Shown: in pieces, positions 7,421 to 17,025 of the stretch
Layout of the letters: the number at the start of each line of letters is the position of its first letter
Numbering within the stretch: position 1 is the stretch's first letter
Assembly (NCBI RefSeq): GCF_946477055.1
Contig: NZ_CAMKXG010000012.1
Location: 1 to 26,973 of the forward strand
Reading direction: 5' to 3'
Length of the DNA: 26,973 nucleotides
Source of the DNA: Lonsdalea britannica
GTDB lineage: Bacteria; Pseudomonadota; Gammaproteobacteria; Enterobacterales; Enterobacteriaceae
Made by a program: the position numbers and the translations under genes
Notes under the pieces: generated by a model
The model's database searches: none
Told to the model about the DNA's origin: nothing
The model's input: only the letters and a program-made list of their open reading frames with translations

Positions 7421-8161
7421 ATGCTAGATCATATTTGCCAGCTAGCGCGTGAGGCGGGCGACGCCATCATGCAAATTTATGAGGGACAGGCGCCGGTTGA
7501 GGTCAAACACAAGCAGGATGACTCGCCGGTGACCGCGGCCGACATCGCGGCACACAAAGTGATTGCGCGGGAGCTGACGGCGGTCTATCCGGACATTCCT
7601 CTGCTGTCAGAGGAAGATCCGCCGCAATGGTCCGAACGCCAGCGCTGGCAGCGTTATTGGCTGGTGGACCCGCTGGATGGGACAAAAGAGTTTATCAGTC
7701 GTAACGGGGAATTTACCGTCAACATCGCGCTGATTGAAGACGGCAAACCGGTGCTGGGCGTGGTGTACGTGCCGGTGACCGGCGTGATGTACGCCGCCGC
7801 GGATGGCAAAGCCTGGAAAGAGGAGTGCGGCGTCCGTCTGCCGATTCAGGTACAGGACGCACGTCCGCCGCTGGTCGTGGTCAGCCGTTCCCATGCGGAT
7901 GCGGAGCTGCAGGACTATCTTGCTCAGCTGGGCGATCATCAGACCGTCGCTATCGGCTCATCGCTGAAATTCTGTCTGGTGGCAGAAGGAAAGGCCCAGC
8001 TTTATCCACGGTTTGGGCCAACGAGCGTATGGGATACCGCCGCAGGACACGCCGTGGCGCTGGCGGCGGGCGCGCAGGTTAACGACTGGCAAGGCCAGCC
8101 GTTGTCTTACCTTCCTCGCGAATCCTTCCTCAACCCCGGATTCCGCGTCTCCCTGTATTAA
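7421..8161 (+). CDS. cysQ: 3'(2'),5'-bisphosphate nucleotidase CysQ
   Basis: CysQ removes a phosphate from 3'-phosphoadenosine 5'-phosphate (PAP), the by-product of sulfate assimilation, giving AMP. PAP otherwise inhibits sulfotransfer reactions and exoribonucleases. The 246 residues have full family length. The metal-binding signatures of the inositol-monophosphatase fold are complete: Glu64-Glu65-Asp66, the DPLDGTKEF motif (Asp83 to Phe91) and WDTAAGHAV (from Trp204). The ATG at 7421 follows AGGAG five bases upstream. In E. coli cysQ is divergent from cpdB and followed by ytfI/ytfJ; here all of these are missing and ytfK is the next gene. It appears to be transcribed alone; a stem without a T-run (CCGGGC 8179-8184 with GCCCGG 8196-8201) follows. 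Confidence 0.95.
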   Translation: MLDHICQLAREAGDAIMQIYEGQAPVEVKHKQDDSPVTAADIAAHKVIARELTAVYPDIPLLSEEDPPQWSERQRWQRYWLVDPLDGTKEFISRNGEFTVNIALIEDGKPVLGVVYVPVTGVMYAAADGKAWKEECGVRLPIQVQDARPPLVVVSRSHADAELQDYLAQLGDHQTVAIGSSLKFCLVAEGKAQLYPRFGPTSVWDTAAGHAVALAAGAQVNDWQGQPLSYLPRESFLNPGFRVSLY

Positions 8162-8282
8162 TCCTGTCGACGTATTCTCCGGGCTCATGTCTTGGGCCCG
8201 GTGCCCTTCTGAGGCTGTTCTTGCTATCACCCTCTCTGCAACATCTTAAAGTTTTATGAGGATTGTCCGAAACCATTAAGCG

Positions 8283-8316
8283 CTGTCGTCATTCCGTCAT
8301 AAAAAGACGGTATAAC
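8283..8316 (+). promoter_or_regulatory. Pho box and -10 element, candidate PhoB-dependent promoter of ytfK
   Basis: CTGTCGTCATTCCGTCAT at 8283-8300 has the Pho box layout: two 7-base half sites 11 bases apart, CTGTCGT and CCGTCAT, each matching six of seven consensus positions. TATAAC lies at 8311-8316, leaving ten bases after the box, the spacing found at PhoB-activated promoters where the box replaces the -35. E. coli ytfK has been reported as PhoB-regulated. The start point would be near 8323, giving a leader of about 270 bases. Confidence 0.6.
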
Positions 8317-8420
8317 ACCGCACGGGCTAAATGAGCCGGCTGAAATGGCGGGAGACGCCGCTGGCCATTGGTGTTCTGTATTACCCTGGTATTTGAAGGT
8401 TTATTCTGATTTATCAAATT

Positions 8421-8449
8421 TTGCGTTTTTCTGTTCCGTAAACTAATGT
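8421..8449 (+). promoter_or_regulatory. Possible second, sigma-70 promoter of ytfK
   Basis: TTGCGT (8421-8426) and TAATGT (8444-8449) are 17 bases apart in an AT-rich patch. Each has mismatches to consensus. It would give a leader of about 135 bases and phosphate-independent expression. Confidence 0.3.
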
Positions 8450-8522
8450 AAAAGCGATAAATAATGCTGGCTTATAGGGAACTTCCCATTAAATATCGAC
8501 CCTAAATGTAGGATAAAGCTTG

Positions 8523-8565
8523 GTGCGTCATTCACCCTGTACCGGGTTGGTGGCAGGAGACGCAC
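8523..8565 (+). repeat. Stem-loop in the ytfK leader
   Basis: GTGCGTC (8523-8529) pairs perfectly with GACGCAC (8559-8565). A smaller inner stem, ACCC (8534-8537) with GGGT (8544-8547), sits inside. The structure ends 14 bases before the ribosome binding site AAGGAG (8580-8585), so it could affect translation. It matches no riboswitch I know. Confidence 0.45.
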
Positions 8566-8592
8566 TACTGGAACAACGTAAGGAGAGGAAGT

Positions 8593-8799
8593 ATGAGGAT
8601 CTTCGAACGCTATAATCCCTTTAAAGTCGCCAAGTACGTGAAGACGCTGTTTCGCGGACGGTTGTATATCAAAGGGGTTGGTGCTTTTGAGTTCGATTAC
8701 GGCAAAATTTTACTGCCGAAAAAGAAAGACAAGCAGCATCTTGAAGTCATGTCTGAGGTAAACCGTCAGGTCATGAAACTGCAGTCAGAGCTGGCATAA
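8593..8799 (+). CDS. ytfK: YtfK, stringent-response modulator (DUF1107)
   Basis: This 68-residue cytoplasmic protein is recognisable as YtfK by its start [17 protein letters not shown] and by [19 protein letters not shown]. In E. coli, YtfK acts on SpoT to raise (p)ppGpp during phosphate or fatty-acid starvation; this role is known from that organism and carried over here. The protein is basic in its first half and ends in a probable helix ([16 protein letters not shown]). The start is supported by AAGGAG seven bases upstream. The upstream Pho box fits the phosphate link. It is a single-gene unit, convergent with ytfL, with a shared bidirectional terminator between them. Confidence 0.93.
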   Translation: MRIFERYNPFKVAKYVKTLFRGRLYIKGVGAFEFDYGKILLPKKKDKQHLEVMSEVNRQVMKLQSELA

Positions 8800-8806
8800 C
8801 GCCGCT

Positions 8807-8937
8807 CATCGCCCTCGAGATAGGGATGTTGGAGACGACGGACCGAACTGTTGCGACACATGCAATGAATTGATGCACGATGTGTAAAAAAGAACAGGTT
8901 CGGATCTGCTCCGGTATGAGGGCGACCGGTACGCCCT
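8807..8937 (+). other. Structured 3' untranslated region of ytfK, possible small RNA
   Basis: Three stem-loops stand between the ytfK stop and its terminator. CAT/CCCT pairs with AGGG/ATG (8807-8828, with a two-base bulge). A long imperfect stem runs from 8843 to 8903: CCGAAC with GTTCGG, TGTT with AACA past one bulged G, then an internal loop and ACACAT (8856-8861) with ATGTGT (8880-8885). AGGGCG (8919-8924) pairs with CGCCCT (8932-8937). With the terminator this makes about 180 bases of folded RNA. I recognise no known RNA family and no clear internal promoter. Confidence 0.4.
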
Positions 8938-8952
8938 GCGGTTATCCAGCGT

Positions 8953-8984
8953 CAAAAAAAAGGCCCGTTAACGGGCCTTTTTTA
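8953..8984. terminator. Bidirectional terminator between ytfK and ytfL
   Basis: A run of A, then the perfect palindrome AGGCCCGTTAACGGGCCT (8961-8978), then a run of T. It can stop transcription from both converging genes. Confidence 0.92.
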
Positions 8985-9001
8985 ATGGGTGAAAGACAGC
9001 C

Positions 9002-10330
9002 CTAAGGCTGCACGATGGTGACATCCGGGCCAGCGCTTCCCGCCGGTTTGTCTTCCAGTCGCGTGACCAGCAGCTGGTCTATCTTGTAGCTGTCGATATC
9101 CACCACTTCGAACTTGTAGCCTGCGAAACGCACGAAATCGGTCCGTTTAGGGATTTTGCGCAGGGTGTACATCATGAAACCGCCGATGGTTTCGTAGTTG
9201 CCGGAGTGTGGGAAGTCGTCGATATTCAGTACGCGCATCACGTCGTCGATCGGCGTGCCGCCCTCAATCAGCCAGGAATTGGCGTCACGCGCCACAATCT
9301 GTTCTTCCAGCCCCTGACCCACCAAGTCGCCCATGAGCGTCGTCATGACGTCGTTAAGGGTGATGATGCCGACCACCAGCGCATACTCATTCAGAATCAC
9401 CGCGAAGTCTTCGCCCGCGGTCTTGAAGCTTTCCAGCGCCTCGGACAACGTCAGCGTATCCGGCACGATCAGCGCCGGGCGAATCTGTACGCCGCTGGTC
9501 AGTTCCAGACTCTGATTGCCCAGCACGCGGTTCAGCAGGTCTTTGGAATCGACGTAGCCGACGATCTGATCGATATGGCCGTCGCAAACCAGGAATTTAG
9601 AGTGCGGCTGCTGGGCGATTTTCTCTTTAATGCTCTCTTCGTCGGCATGCAGATCGAAAAACACCACGCTTTCGCGCGAGGTCATGGAAGACGGTACTGT
9701 ACGGGATTCCAGCTCGAACACGTTTTCGATCAGCTCATGTTCCTGCTTACGCAGTACGCCTGCCAGCGCACCCGCTTCCACCACGGCATAGATATCGTCT
9801 GAGGTAATGTCGTCCTTACGCACCATCGGCAGCTTGAGCATCCGGAAGATCATGTTCGCCAGACCATTAAACAGCCAGACCAGCGGCCGGAATATCAGCA
9901 GACAGAAGCGCATGGGGTTGATGATCCGAACGGCAACCGTTTCGGGGGCGATCATGCCTATGCGTTTCGGCGTCAAATCGCCAAGCAGAATAAACAGGCT
10001 GGTAACCAGCACGAAGGAGCAGATAAAGCTGACACGCTCGGCCATTTCCGGCGACATCACATTATCGAACAGCATGTTGAAGTAGGGGGAGAAGGCGGCG
10101 TCGCCGACGATACCCGCGAGAATGGCGACGGCGTTAACGCCAATCTGAATCACGGTAAAGAAGATACCGGGCGTCTCCTGGAGCTTCATCACGCGTTCGG
10201 CGTTTTGGTTGCCCTCGTCCGCCATGAGTTTGAGCTTGATTTTGCGCGATGCAGCCAGGGAAATTTCAGACACGGAGAAAAACGCACTAACGGCGATAAG
10301 AAAAATAATTAATAACAAACTGTTTAACAT
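9002..10330 (-). CDS. ytfL: YtfL/PaeA, CNNM-type membrane protein with CBS pair
   Basis: The 442-residue inner-membrane protein starts MLNSLLLIIFLIAVSAFFS, as in E. coli YtfL. The order is: DUF21/CNNM transmembrane domain (residues 1 to about 195, four hydrophobic segments), a CBS-domain pair (about 205-330, with SKFLVCDGHIDQIVGYVDSK and EDFAVILNEYALVVGI), and a C-terminal CorC/HlyC domain (GGTPIDDVMRVL to the end). The Salmonella orthologue, PaeA, was shown to export cadaverine and putrescine; older annotation as a haemolysin is misleading. A TTG seven codons upstream (10351) would extend the frame but has no support from the E. coli start. The chosen ATG has only a weak ribosome binding site. 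It is transcribed from its own promoter. Confidence 0.92.
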   Translation of the reverse strand: MLNSLLLIIFLIAVSAFFSVSEISLAASRKIKLKLMADEGNQNAERVMKLQETPGIFFTVIQIGVNAVAILAGIVGDAAFSPYFNMLFDNVMSPEMAERVSFICSFVLVTSLFILLGDLTPKRIGMIAPETVAVRIINPMRFCLLIFRPLVWLFNGLANMIFRMLKLPMVRKDDITSDDIYAVVEAGALAGVLRKQEHELIENVFELESRTVPSSMTSRESVVFFDLHADEESIKEKIAQQPHSKFLVCDGHIDQIVGYVDSKDLLNRVLGNQSLELTSGVQIRPALIVPDTLTLSEALESFKTAGEDFAVILNEYALVVGIITLNDVMTTLMGDLVGQGLEEQIVARDANSWLIEGGTPIDDVMRVLNIDDFPHSGNYETIGGFMMYTLRKIPKRTDFVRFAGYKFEVVDIDSYKIDQLLVTRLEDKPAGSAGPDVTIVQP

Positions 10331-10387
10331 AGTTTTTTCGCTTTGCCTCAATAGACAGGGCGATCCTCAGGAAGGAAAATAATCATG

Positions 10388-10421
10388 AACCGACGGCAGG
10401 GAGCCGTGGACAAGGCCGGTT
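10388..10421 (-). repeat. Nested stem-loop in the ytfL leader
   Basis: On the minus strand ACGGC pairs with GCCGT (10403-10407 and 10393-10397) around a 5-base loop, and AACCG with CGGTT (10417-10421 and 10388-10392) outside it, with an unpaired stretch on one side. It lies in the middle of the approximately 105-base leader. I do not recognise it as a known riboswitch. Confidence 0.4.
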
Positions 10422-10441
10422 ATCAGCCTCATGCCCGCGGC

Positions 10442-10450
10442 ATTATAGCA
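10442..10450 (-). promoter_or_regulatory. Extended -10 promoter of ytfL
   Basis: On the minus strand TGCTATAAT combines a perfect -10 hexamer (10447-10442) with the TG of an extended -10. No good -35 is found 16-18 bases upstream, which is usual for this class. The start point would be near 10435. Confidence 0.6.
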
Positions 10451-10521
10451 GGAGCGGTCAAAGAACCGCCAGCACTGGCGTGAGGCGATCTGCGGGCCGT
10501 TAAAACGGCGTTTTAATCAGT

Positions 10522-10551
10522 AAAAAATGCCGTCGGTTTTGACGCGACGGC
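10522..10551 (-). terminator. Intrinsic terminator of msrA
   Basis: On the minus strand GCCGTCG (10551-10545) pairs with CGACGGC (10535-10529) around a 9-base loop. A run of six T follows (10527-10522). It lies 11 bases after the msrA stop. Confidence 0.85.
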
Positions 10552-10562
10552 GTTCGATAACA

Positions 10563-11204
10563 TTAGTGCTGCGGCGGCAGACAAACGCCGATGCCGCCGA
10601 GTCCGCAGTACCCTTCGGGATTTTTGTACAGGTACTGCTGATGCTCATCTTCCGCATAGTAGAACGGTCCGGCTTCCGAGATTTCGGTGGAAACCGTTCG
10701 CTTGTCGCCTGCCGCCGCCATCGCCTGCTGGAAACGTTGCAGGCTCTCTTTCGCCGCCTGCTCCTGTTCCGGCGTCAGCGTATAGATCGCTGAGCGGTAC
10801 TGCGTGCCGATATCGCCGCCCTGACGCATCCCCTGCGCCGGATCGTGATTTTCCCAGAACACGTGCAGCAGTTTTTCATAGCTGATGATGGCCGGATCGA
10901 AAACGACCCGCACGACTTCAGCATGACCGGTTTTGCCGGTGCAGATTTCCCGATAGGTCGGATTCGGCGTGTAACCGCCGCTGTAGCCCGAGGCCGTACT
11001 GTAGACGCCCGTTTGTTCCCAGAACAGACGTTCCACGCCCCAGAAGCAGCCCATGGCGAAAATGGCGACATCCATCGTATCCGGTACATGCGTCATCGAG
11101 TGCTGATTGACCACATGGAGCCGGGCGACAGGCATCGGCGTGGACCGGCCAGGCAGCGCGTCGGCCTGACTTATCGGCTGCGTTTTATCAAAAAGTGAGA
11201 CCAC
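10563..11204 (-). CDS. msrA: Peptide methionine sulfoxide reductase MsrA
   Basis: MsrA reduces the S form of methionine sulfoxide in proteins and free methionine, repairing oxidative damage, with thioredoxin as reductant. The 213 residues align with E. coli MsrA over their whole length. The catalytic cysteine is Cys53 in GCFWG; the resolving cysteines are Cys200 and Cys208 in [11 protein letters not shown]. The substrate-pocket segments [12 protein letters not shown] and TGHAEVV are present. The start is a GTG (11204-11202) with GGGAG six bases upstream; E. coli uses ATG at the matching place. It is divergent from tamA and followed by its own terminator. Confidence 0.95.
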   Translation of the reverse strand: MVSLFDKTQPISQADALPGRSTPMPVARLHVVNQHSMTHVPDTMDVAIFAMGCFWGVERLFWEQTGVYSTASGYSGGYTPNPTYREICTGKTGHAEVVRVVFDPAIISYEKLLHVFWENHDPAQGMRQGGDIGTQYRSAIYTLTPEQEQAAKESLQRFQQAMAAAGDKRTVSTEISEAGPFYYAEDEHQQYLYKNPEGYCGLGGIGVCLPPQH

Positions 11205-11384
11205 GTTGAGCTCCCATTTGCTGATTGAATCATCATTATCGGTTACGGTGCCGGTATCGTCCGGGCAGGATAAAAGGGTGTGCGAGCGAGTTTCCCCTTG
11301 TATACACTATATTTTAGGCTTTACCGGCTAATATCTATGGCTAAAGAGAAACAATTTAATTCTATTGGGTGATCAGGGAGCGCA
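11205..11384. other. Divergent promoter region of msrA and tamA
   Basis: The 180-base spacer has an AT-rich core at 11298-11345 that must hold promoters for both directions. Possible -10 elements are TATATT (11308-11313) or TAATAT (11329-11334) for tamA and, on the minus strand, TATAGT (11312-11307) for msrA. None has a matching -35 good enough to call. Confidence 0.4.
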
Positions 11385-13175
11385 GTGGCGATTTTTACAT
11401 TGAAGAGGAATTTTTATCGCAGCGGCGGCATCCGTCTGTGTCGTGCGATAAGTGTGTGCGGACTACTGCTGGCGAGTGCGTCTGCCGGTGCCGCTTCCAA
11501 TGTCCGTCTGCAGGTAACGGGACTGACGGGCGACCTGCAAAAGAACGTGCGTGCGCAGTTGTCGACCATTACTGCCGATGAAGTGAGCGCCGACGGACGT
11601 TTCCGTTCCCGCGTCAACACGGCTGTTCGACAGGGTTTGCGGGCGCTGGGCTACTACGATCCTGAGATCGATTTTCAGTTCTTACCCGCCGTCAACGGCG
11701 GCCGCCCGGTGCTGATGGTCAAAATCACGCCGGGAGAACCGGTGAAAATCGCCGGTGTGGACGTCGATATTGAAGGGCACGCCCGCAATGACGAAGACTT
11801 CCTGAAGCTGAAGAAAGAAAAAACGCCTGCGCTGGGTACGGTTCTCAATCACGGTGACTATGACGATTTCAAAAGCGACCTGAACACGCTCGCCGTCAGC
11901 AAAGGCTACTTCGACGCGCACTTCCTCAAAAGCCAGCTGGGGGTGATGGACTCGACCCATCAGGCCTTCTGGGACATCGACTACGACAGCGGCGATCGCT
12001 ACCGCTTCGGCGCGTTGAGTATCGAGGGCTCGCAGATCCGCGAAGAGTATGTCCGCGCGCTGCTGCCTTTCCATGAAGGCGATGACTACACCTCTGAACA
12101 GCTGGGCGAATTCAACCGCCGACTGTCAGCCACCGGATGGTTTAACTCCGTGGTGGTGTCCCCCGATCTGCAACGCGGCAGAGAAAACAAAAATAAAGAG
12201 CTGCCGATGGAAGCTGTGCTGTCTCCGCGCACGCACAACACGGTTGAAACCGGGGTCGGCTACGCCACGGATGTGGGGCCGCGCGTGAAAACGACCTGGA
12301 ATAAGCCTTGGGTCAACTCCAGCGGCCACAGTCTGCAAAGCAGCTTAAGTCTCTCCGCCCCGGAGCAGCAGCTGGACCTGAGCTATAAAATCCCATTGCT
12401 GAAAAGCCCGCTGGAGCAGTATTACCTGTTGCAGGGCGGCTTCAAACGTGAAGACCTCAATGACACCAATTCGGATTCCACCACGCTGAATGTGGCCCGC
12501 TACTGGAACTATTCAAGCGGTTGGCAGCGTTCGGTCAACCTGCGCTGGAGTCTCGATCACTTTACTCAGGGGTCGGTGACCGACACGACGATGCTGCTTT
12601 ATCCCGGCTTCAACGTGAACCGTACCCGTCAGCGGGGCGGGTTGATGCCGACGTGGGGGGACTCGCAAAGCTACTCCATCGACGTATCCAATACCGCCTG
12701 GGGATCTGATATCGACTTCTCCGTCTTTCAGGCGCAGAACGTCTGGATCCGGACGCTGGAAGAGAAACACCGATTCGTCGTACGCGGCAATCTGGGCTGG
12801 ATTGAAACCGGCAGCTTCTCCCGCGTGCCGCCGTCCCTGCGTTTCTTTGCCGGGGGCGACCGCAGCATTCGCGGCTACAAATACAAATCCATCTCTCCTC
12901 GCGATGGCGACGATAAGCTGACCGGGGCCTCCCGGCTGGCGACGGGCTCGCTCGAATATCAATACAACATTACCGGCAAATGGTGGGGCGCGGCGTTTAT
13001 CGACAGCGGCGAAGCAGTTAACGACTTCAAACAAAGCAACTTCAAAACCGGGGCGGGGGTCGGCGTTCGCTGGGCGTCCCCGGTCGGGCCGATCAAGCTC
13101 GACATCGCACGACCTATCGGCGATCCGGAGAAACACGGTTTACAGTTCTACATCGGTTTGGGGCCTGAATTATGA
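11385..13175 (+). CDS. tamA: TamA, outer-membrane Omp85 translocation/assembly protein
   Basis: TamA is the outer-membrane half of the TAM complex, which with TamB spans the periplasm and helps in assembly of some outer-membrane proteins and in phospholipid transport. The 596-residue precursor starts at a GTG with AGGGAG four bases upstream. Its signal peptide ends near residue 36 (ASASAGA), longer at the N-terminus than that of E. coli TamA (577 residues). Three POTRA domains follow (about 39-275), with [14 protein letters not shown] near the third, then a 16-strand barrel. The Omp85 signature around [13 protein letters not shown] is intact, and the protein ends in [12 protein letters not shown], a C-terminal strand with alternating hydrophobic residues. 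Its stop overlaps the tamB start. Confidence 0.96.
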   Translation: MAIFTLKRNFYRSGGIRLCRAISVCGLLLASASAGAASNVRLQVTGLTGDLQKNVRAQLSTITADEVSADGRFRSRVNTAVRQGLRALGYYDPEIDFQFLPAVNGGRPVLMVKITPGEPVKIAGVDVDIEGHARNDEDFLKLKKEKTPALGTVLNHGDYDDFKSDLNTLAVSKGYFDAHFLKSQLGVMDSTHQAFWDIDYDSGDRYRFGALSIEGSQIREEYVRALLPFHEGDDYTSEQLGEFNRRLSATGWFNSVVVSPDLQRGRENKNKELPMEAVLSPRTHNTVETGVGYATDVGPRVKTTWNKPWVNSSGHSLQSSLSLSAPEQQLDLSYKIPLLKSPLEQYYLLQGGFKREDLNDTNSDSTTLNVARYWNYSSGWQRSVNLRWSLDHFTQGSVTDTTMLLYPGFNVNRTRQRGGLMPTWGDSQSYSIDVSNTAWGSDIDFSVFQAQNVWIRTLEEKHRFVVRGNLGWIETGSFSRVPPSLRFFAGGDRSIRGYKYKSISPRDGDDKLTGASRLATGSLEYQYNITGKWWGAAFIDSGEAVNDFKQSNFKTGAGVGVRWASPVGPIKLDIARPIGDPEKHGLQFYIGLGPEL

Positions 13176-16100
13176 GTAAGTTGAAAAAAATCGGGATCGG
13201 CCTCATTGCCGTGGTATTGGCGCTGCTGGTGGCGCTGACGTTGTTGGTGACGACGACGCCCGGGCTGCACTTCATGCTGAACTCGGCCACGCGTTGGGTG
13301 CCGGGATTGACCATCGGTAAGGTGGACGGCGGCTGGCGCGACCTGACGTTACAGGACTTCAGCTATCAGATGCCGGGCGTCACGGTGAAGGTGCCCCGTC
13401 TGCATCTGGCTTTAACCCCTAACTGCCTGTGGCACAGTCGACTGTGCATTAACGACCTGTCGTTACAGGGACTGGACGTGGTGGTGGACACGAAGGCCAT
13501 GCCGCCCGCCGCTCAGGAGACCCCAACCGCCAGCGAGCCGACCACGGAGATCGCCACGCCGGTCACGCTGGACCTGCAACACTTCAGCCTGCAAAACACC
13601 CGCGTGACGGTGGACGACATCGCGATGTCGCTGGCGGAATTCCAGACCGGCATGCTCTGGCAGGGACGCTCGCTGACGCTGCAACCGACCCGTATTGTCT
13701 CCTTGCTGGTCGCTCTGCCTAAAACCCCAGTAGGGCTGGTTGTCAAAGATAACGTCACCGCAGGCGATGTCGCGCAGACGCTGCCGCAGGTGGCGAAAGC
13801 GTCTCAGGATAAAGAGGCCAAGGACGCTAAAGCCGCAGCGGCGGAGAAAGCGCCCGCCGAGCCGCCGTTAGGCGAGCGTCTACAGGCGATGTTTGCCAAG
13901 CCGCTGCTGAACGACATGCCAGCCATCACTCTGCCGCTCGACGTGACGATCGCGGATATCACCGGCGAGCAGTTGCGTGTCACCGGCGATCAGGATGTGA
14001 CGATCAACCGCTTGCAGCTGCAAGCCTCCACGCTGAAACAGGCGGTCACTCTACAAAAGTTCAGCGTACAGTCCCCGCAGGGTTCACTGTTCGCCAACGG
14101 CGCGGCGACGCTCAACGGCGACTGGCCGGTGACGTTTAACGCCAACGGTGCGCTGAACATCGACCCGTTGAAGGGGGAGCGCATGAAGCTCACCGTCGAC
14201 GGCGCGTTGCGGCAGCAGCTGAAGTTGGCGATGAATTTGTCCGGTCCGCAGCGCGCGCAGCTCAACATCGACACGGCGCTGGCCGAGCCGGGCCTGCCTT
14301 TGACGCTGAAGTTGCAAAGCTCTCAGCTGCGTTGGCCGGTGACCGGCACCGCGCAGTATCAGATGAACAACCTGCAAGTGAATTTCGGCGGTAAAGCGAC
14401 GGACTATGCGCTCAACGTGAAGGGCGATATCCGCGGCAGCGCGGTTCCGCCTGCGTCACTGCGGGTCGAAGGGAAAGGCGATCTGAAGCAGTTCGAGCTG
14501 GCGCACCTGCGACTGGATGCGTTCGAGGGCTACAGCGATATCACCGCAAAAGTCGACTGGCGCGATGCCATCAACTGGAGCAGCGCGCTGACCCTCAGCG
14601 GTATCAATACAGGTCGGCAGTGGCCGGACTGGCCGGTACGTCTCAATGGCAGCATCAAGGCTAACGGGCAGGTCGTCTCCGGCAGCGACTGGCAGGTACA
14701 GGTGCCTCAGCTGCAAATGGACGGCAGCATTCGCCAGAACAAGCTGACGGCTAAAGGTTCTTTGAGCGGTAATGCGGCGGGAGAGTGGAACGTACCCGGA
14801 CTCAATCTGGCGCTGGGCCGCAACCAGATCAACGTTAAGGGAAAACTGGACGACCGCTGGCAGCTGCTGGCCGACATCAACGCGCCGGAGCTGAATGGCA
14901 TGCTGCCCGGTCTGGGCGGGCACATCCTTGGCAATCTTCGTCTGGACGGCCGTCGGGATGCGCCTCAGGTGCGCGCCGACTTAACGGCCTCTGCGCTGCG
15001 CTGGCAAGATCTACGGATTCAGCGTATCGACCTGAAAGGCGATGTTCGTTCTGATCAGCAGATTCAGGGGACGCTGGCGCTCAAGGTGGCTCAGCTTACG
15101 CAGGGGGCGCTGAAGATCAGCTCGGTTGACCTTGAAGCGGGCGGTAACGAAAACAAACATCAGCTCCAGCTCACCGTGAAAGGCGAGCCGGTCTCCGGCC
15201 AGCTTGCGCTGAACGGCAGCTTCGATCGCGCTCAGGAACGCTGGCGCGGCACGTTGAACAACACCCGTTTCGATACGCCGGTAGGCGAGTGGCGGCTGAC
15301 TCAGGCAATGTCGCTGGATTATTTGGCGGCGGCGCAGAAAATCACCGTCGGCACCCACTGCTGGGTGAATCCACATGCTGAAGTGTGTGTGCCTAAGCCG
15401 ATTGAAGCGGGTCCGAGCGGACAGGCCAGCGTGCGGCTCAACCGCTTCGACCTGGCGATGCTTGAACCGTTCCTGAGTGAAGAAACGGTGCTGGCCGGGC
15501 GATTCACCGGCGATGCCAATGTGAGCTGGCAGGCTAACGGCGGACTGCCGCAGGCCAAAGTCACGTTGAACGGCGATGGTGTGAGCGTGCGCCAGCAGAT
15601 GCAGGGCGGCGCGCTGCCGGTGGTCTTCGACACGCTGACGCTGAATGCCGGTCTTGACCGCGGTCAGGCCAAAATCGGCTGGCGGATGGCGATTCGCGGC
15701 AACGGTCGTCTGAATGGCGACGTGCTGATCAGCGATCCGCAGCAGCGCCGTAACCTGAGCGGCACGGTCACCATTGATACGCTGTCGCTGGATATGCTCA
15801 ACCCGGCGTTGCAGCAGGGTGAAAAGGCCGCCGGTATTCTGAACGCCAATCTGCGGTTGGGTGGCAACGTCGAACGTCCGCAGATCTTTGGTCAGATGGT
15901 GCTGGAGAAACTGGATATCGACGGTAACTGGATGCCGGTCGATCTGAAAAATGGCCGTCTGGCGGTGTACTTCAATGGGATGTCCTCCACGTTGCAAGGG
16001 TTCCTCAAAACCACGCAGGGTCAGGTCAACCTGTCAGGCGGCGCCGATTGGTCGCAGCCCGATGCCTGGCGCGCGCGCGTGGCGGCGAAAGGCGATCGTA

Positions 16101-17023
16101 TGCGAGTGACGGTGCCGCCGATGGTGCGTCTGGATGTGTCGCCCGATATCGTTTTCGAAGCCACGCCGCAGCTGCTGGCGTTGAACGGGTCGGTGAATAT
16201 TCCGTGGGCGCGCATTGTGGTGCATGACCTGCCGGCCAGTTCAGTCGGTGTTTCCTCGGATGAGGTGATGCTGAATGAGGAAGGCAAACCGACGCAGCAG
16301 AAATCGACCTCGATTCCGATTAACAGCAACCTGACCATCCATATCGGCGACGACGTCAAACTGGATGCCTACGGCCTGACCGCCAATCTGGCGGGCGATC
16401 TGAAAGTGGCGCAGGACGAACGGGGTTTGGGACTGAATGGCCAAATCAATATTCCCAGCGGGCGATTCAAGGCGTATGGTCAGGATCTGCAGGTTCGCAA
16501 AGGTCAGCTGTTATTTGCGGGACCGCCGGGACAGCCGATGCTGAATATCGAGGCGATCCGTAACCCTGACAACACGGAAGACGATGTCACTGTGGGGATT
16601 CGCGTCACGGGCTCCGCCTCAGCGCCCAAGCTGGAGGTCTTCTCCGATCCGACCTTGTCGCAACAGGAAGCGTTGTCCTATCTGCTTCGCGGTCAGGGGC
16701 TGGATAGCAGCGGAACCGATAGCTCAATGATGACCTCAGCATTGATCGGTCTGGGGGTTGCGCAGACAGGCCAAGTTGTGGGTAAAATCGGCGAGGCTTT
16801 CGGCGTAAGCAATTTAGCTCTGGATACACAGGGCGTTGGCGACAGTTCGCAAGTCGTCGTCAGCGGTTACGTCGCACCGGGCCTGCAAGTCAAATATGGT
16901 GTAGGTATATTTGATTCACTGGCAACGTTAACGCTGCGTTATCGTTTAATGCCGAAACTATATCTGGAGGCGGTGTCTGGCGTCAGTCAGGCATTAGATG
17001 TGCTCTATCAGTTCGAGTTTTAG
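13172..17023 (+). CDS. tamB: TamB, inner-membrane-anchored AsmA-like protein of the TAM complex
   Basis: This is a 1283-residue protein, close to the 1259 of E. coli. An N-terminal membrane helix (about residues 6-28) anchors it in the inner membrane; the rest extends across the periplasm as a long beta-taco groove, a shape known from AsmA-like proteins and suited to carrying lipids. The conserved C-terminal TamB/DUF490 domain (about 930 to the end) includes [19 protein letters not shown] and [10 protein letters not shown] and contacts TamA. An Ala/Lys/Glu-rich insert (about residues 210-230) looks like a flexible linker. The ATG overlaps the tamA stop as ATGA, so the two are coupled. The frame is intact throughout. 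Confidence 0.96.
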   Translation: MSKLKKIGIGLIAVVLALLVALTLLVTTTPGLHFMLNSATRWVPGLTIGKVDGGWRDLTLQDFSYQMPGVTVKVPRLHLALTPNCLWHSRLCINDLSLQGLDVVVDTKAMPPAAQETPTASEPTTEIATPVTLDLQHFSLQNTRVTVDDIAMSLAEFQTGMLWQGRSLTLQPTRIVSLLVALPKTPVGLVVKDNVTAGDVAQTLPQVAKASQDKEAKDAKAAAAEKAPAEPPLGERLQAMFAKPLLNDMPAITLPLDVTIADITGEQLRVTGDQDVTINRLQLQASTLKQAVTLQKFSVQSPQGSLFANGAATLNGDWPVTFNANGALNIDPLKGERMKLTVDGALRQQLKLAMNLSGPQRAQLNIDTALAEPGLPLTLKLQSSQLRWPVTGTAQYQMNNLQVNFGGKATDYALNVKGDIRGSAVPPASLRVEGKGDLKQFELAHLRLDAFEGYSDITAKVDWRDAINWSSALTLSGINTGRQWPDWPVRLNGSIKANGQVVSGSDWQVQVPQLQMDGSIRQNKLTAKGSLSGNAAGEWNVPGLNLALGRNQINVKGKLDDRWQLLADINAPELNGMLPGLGGHILGNLRLDGRRDAPQVRADLTASALRWQDLRIQRIDLKGDVRSDQQIQGTLALKVAQLTQGALKISSVDLEAGGNENKHQLQLTVKGEPVSGQLALNGSFDRAQERWRGTLNNTRFDTPVGEWRLTQAMSLDYLAAAQKITVGTHCWVNPHAEVCVPKPIEAGPSGQASVRLNRFDLAMLEPFLSEETVLAGRFTGDANVSWQANGGLPQAKVTLNGDGVSVRQQMQGGALPVVFDTLTLNAGLDRGQAKIGWRMAIRGNGRLNGDVLISDPQQRRNLSGTVTIDTLSLDMLNPALQQGEKAAGILNANLRLGGNVERPQIFGQMVLEKLDIDGNWMPVDLKNGRLAVYFNGMSSTLQGFLKTTQGQVNLSGGADWSQPDAWRARVAAKGDRMRVTVPPMVRLDVSPDIVFEATPQLLALNGSVNIPWARIVVHDLPASSVGVSSDEVMLNEEGKPTQQKSTSIPINSNLTIHIGDDVKLDAYGLTANLAGDLKVAQDERGLGLNGQINIPSGRFKAYGQDLQVRKGQLLFAGPPGQPMLNIEAIRNPDNTEDDVTVGIRVTGSASAPKLEVFSDPTLSQQEALSYLLRGQGLDSSGTDSSMMTSALIGLGVAQTGQVVGKIGEAFGVSNLALDTQGVGDSSQVVVSGYVAPGLQVKYGVGIFDSLATLTLRYRLMPKLYLEAVSGVSQALDVLYQFEF

Positions 17024-17025
17024 CG

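Noticed and set aside
8843..8903. Possible ERIC or REP type repetitive element in the ytfK-ytfL spacer
   Set aside because: The sequence does not match ERIC or REP consensus, and no second copy is visible in this window; treated instead as RNA structure.
10331..10351. TTG start seven codons upstream in ytfL
   Set aside because: The E. coli protein starts at MLNS, and the region before the TTG has no better ribosome binding site.
15011..15997. 328-codon open frame antisense to tamB
   Set aside because: Shadow of the tamB frame; no ribosome binding site and no domain signs.
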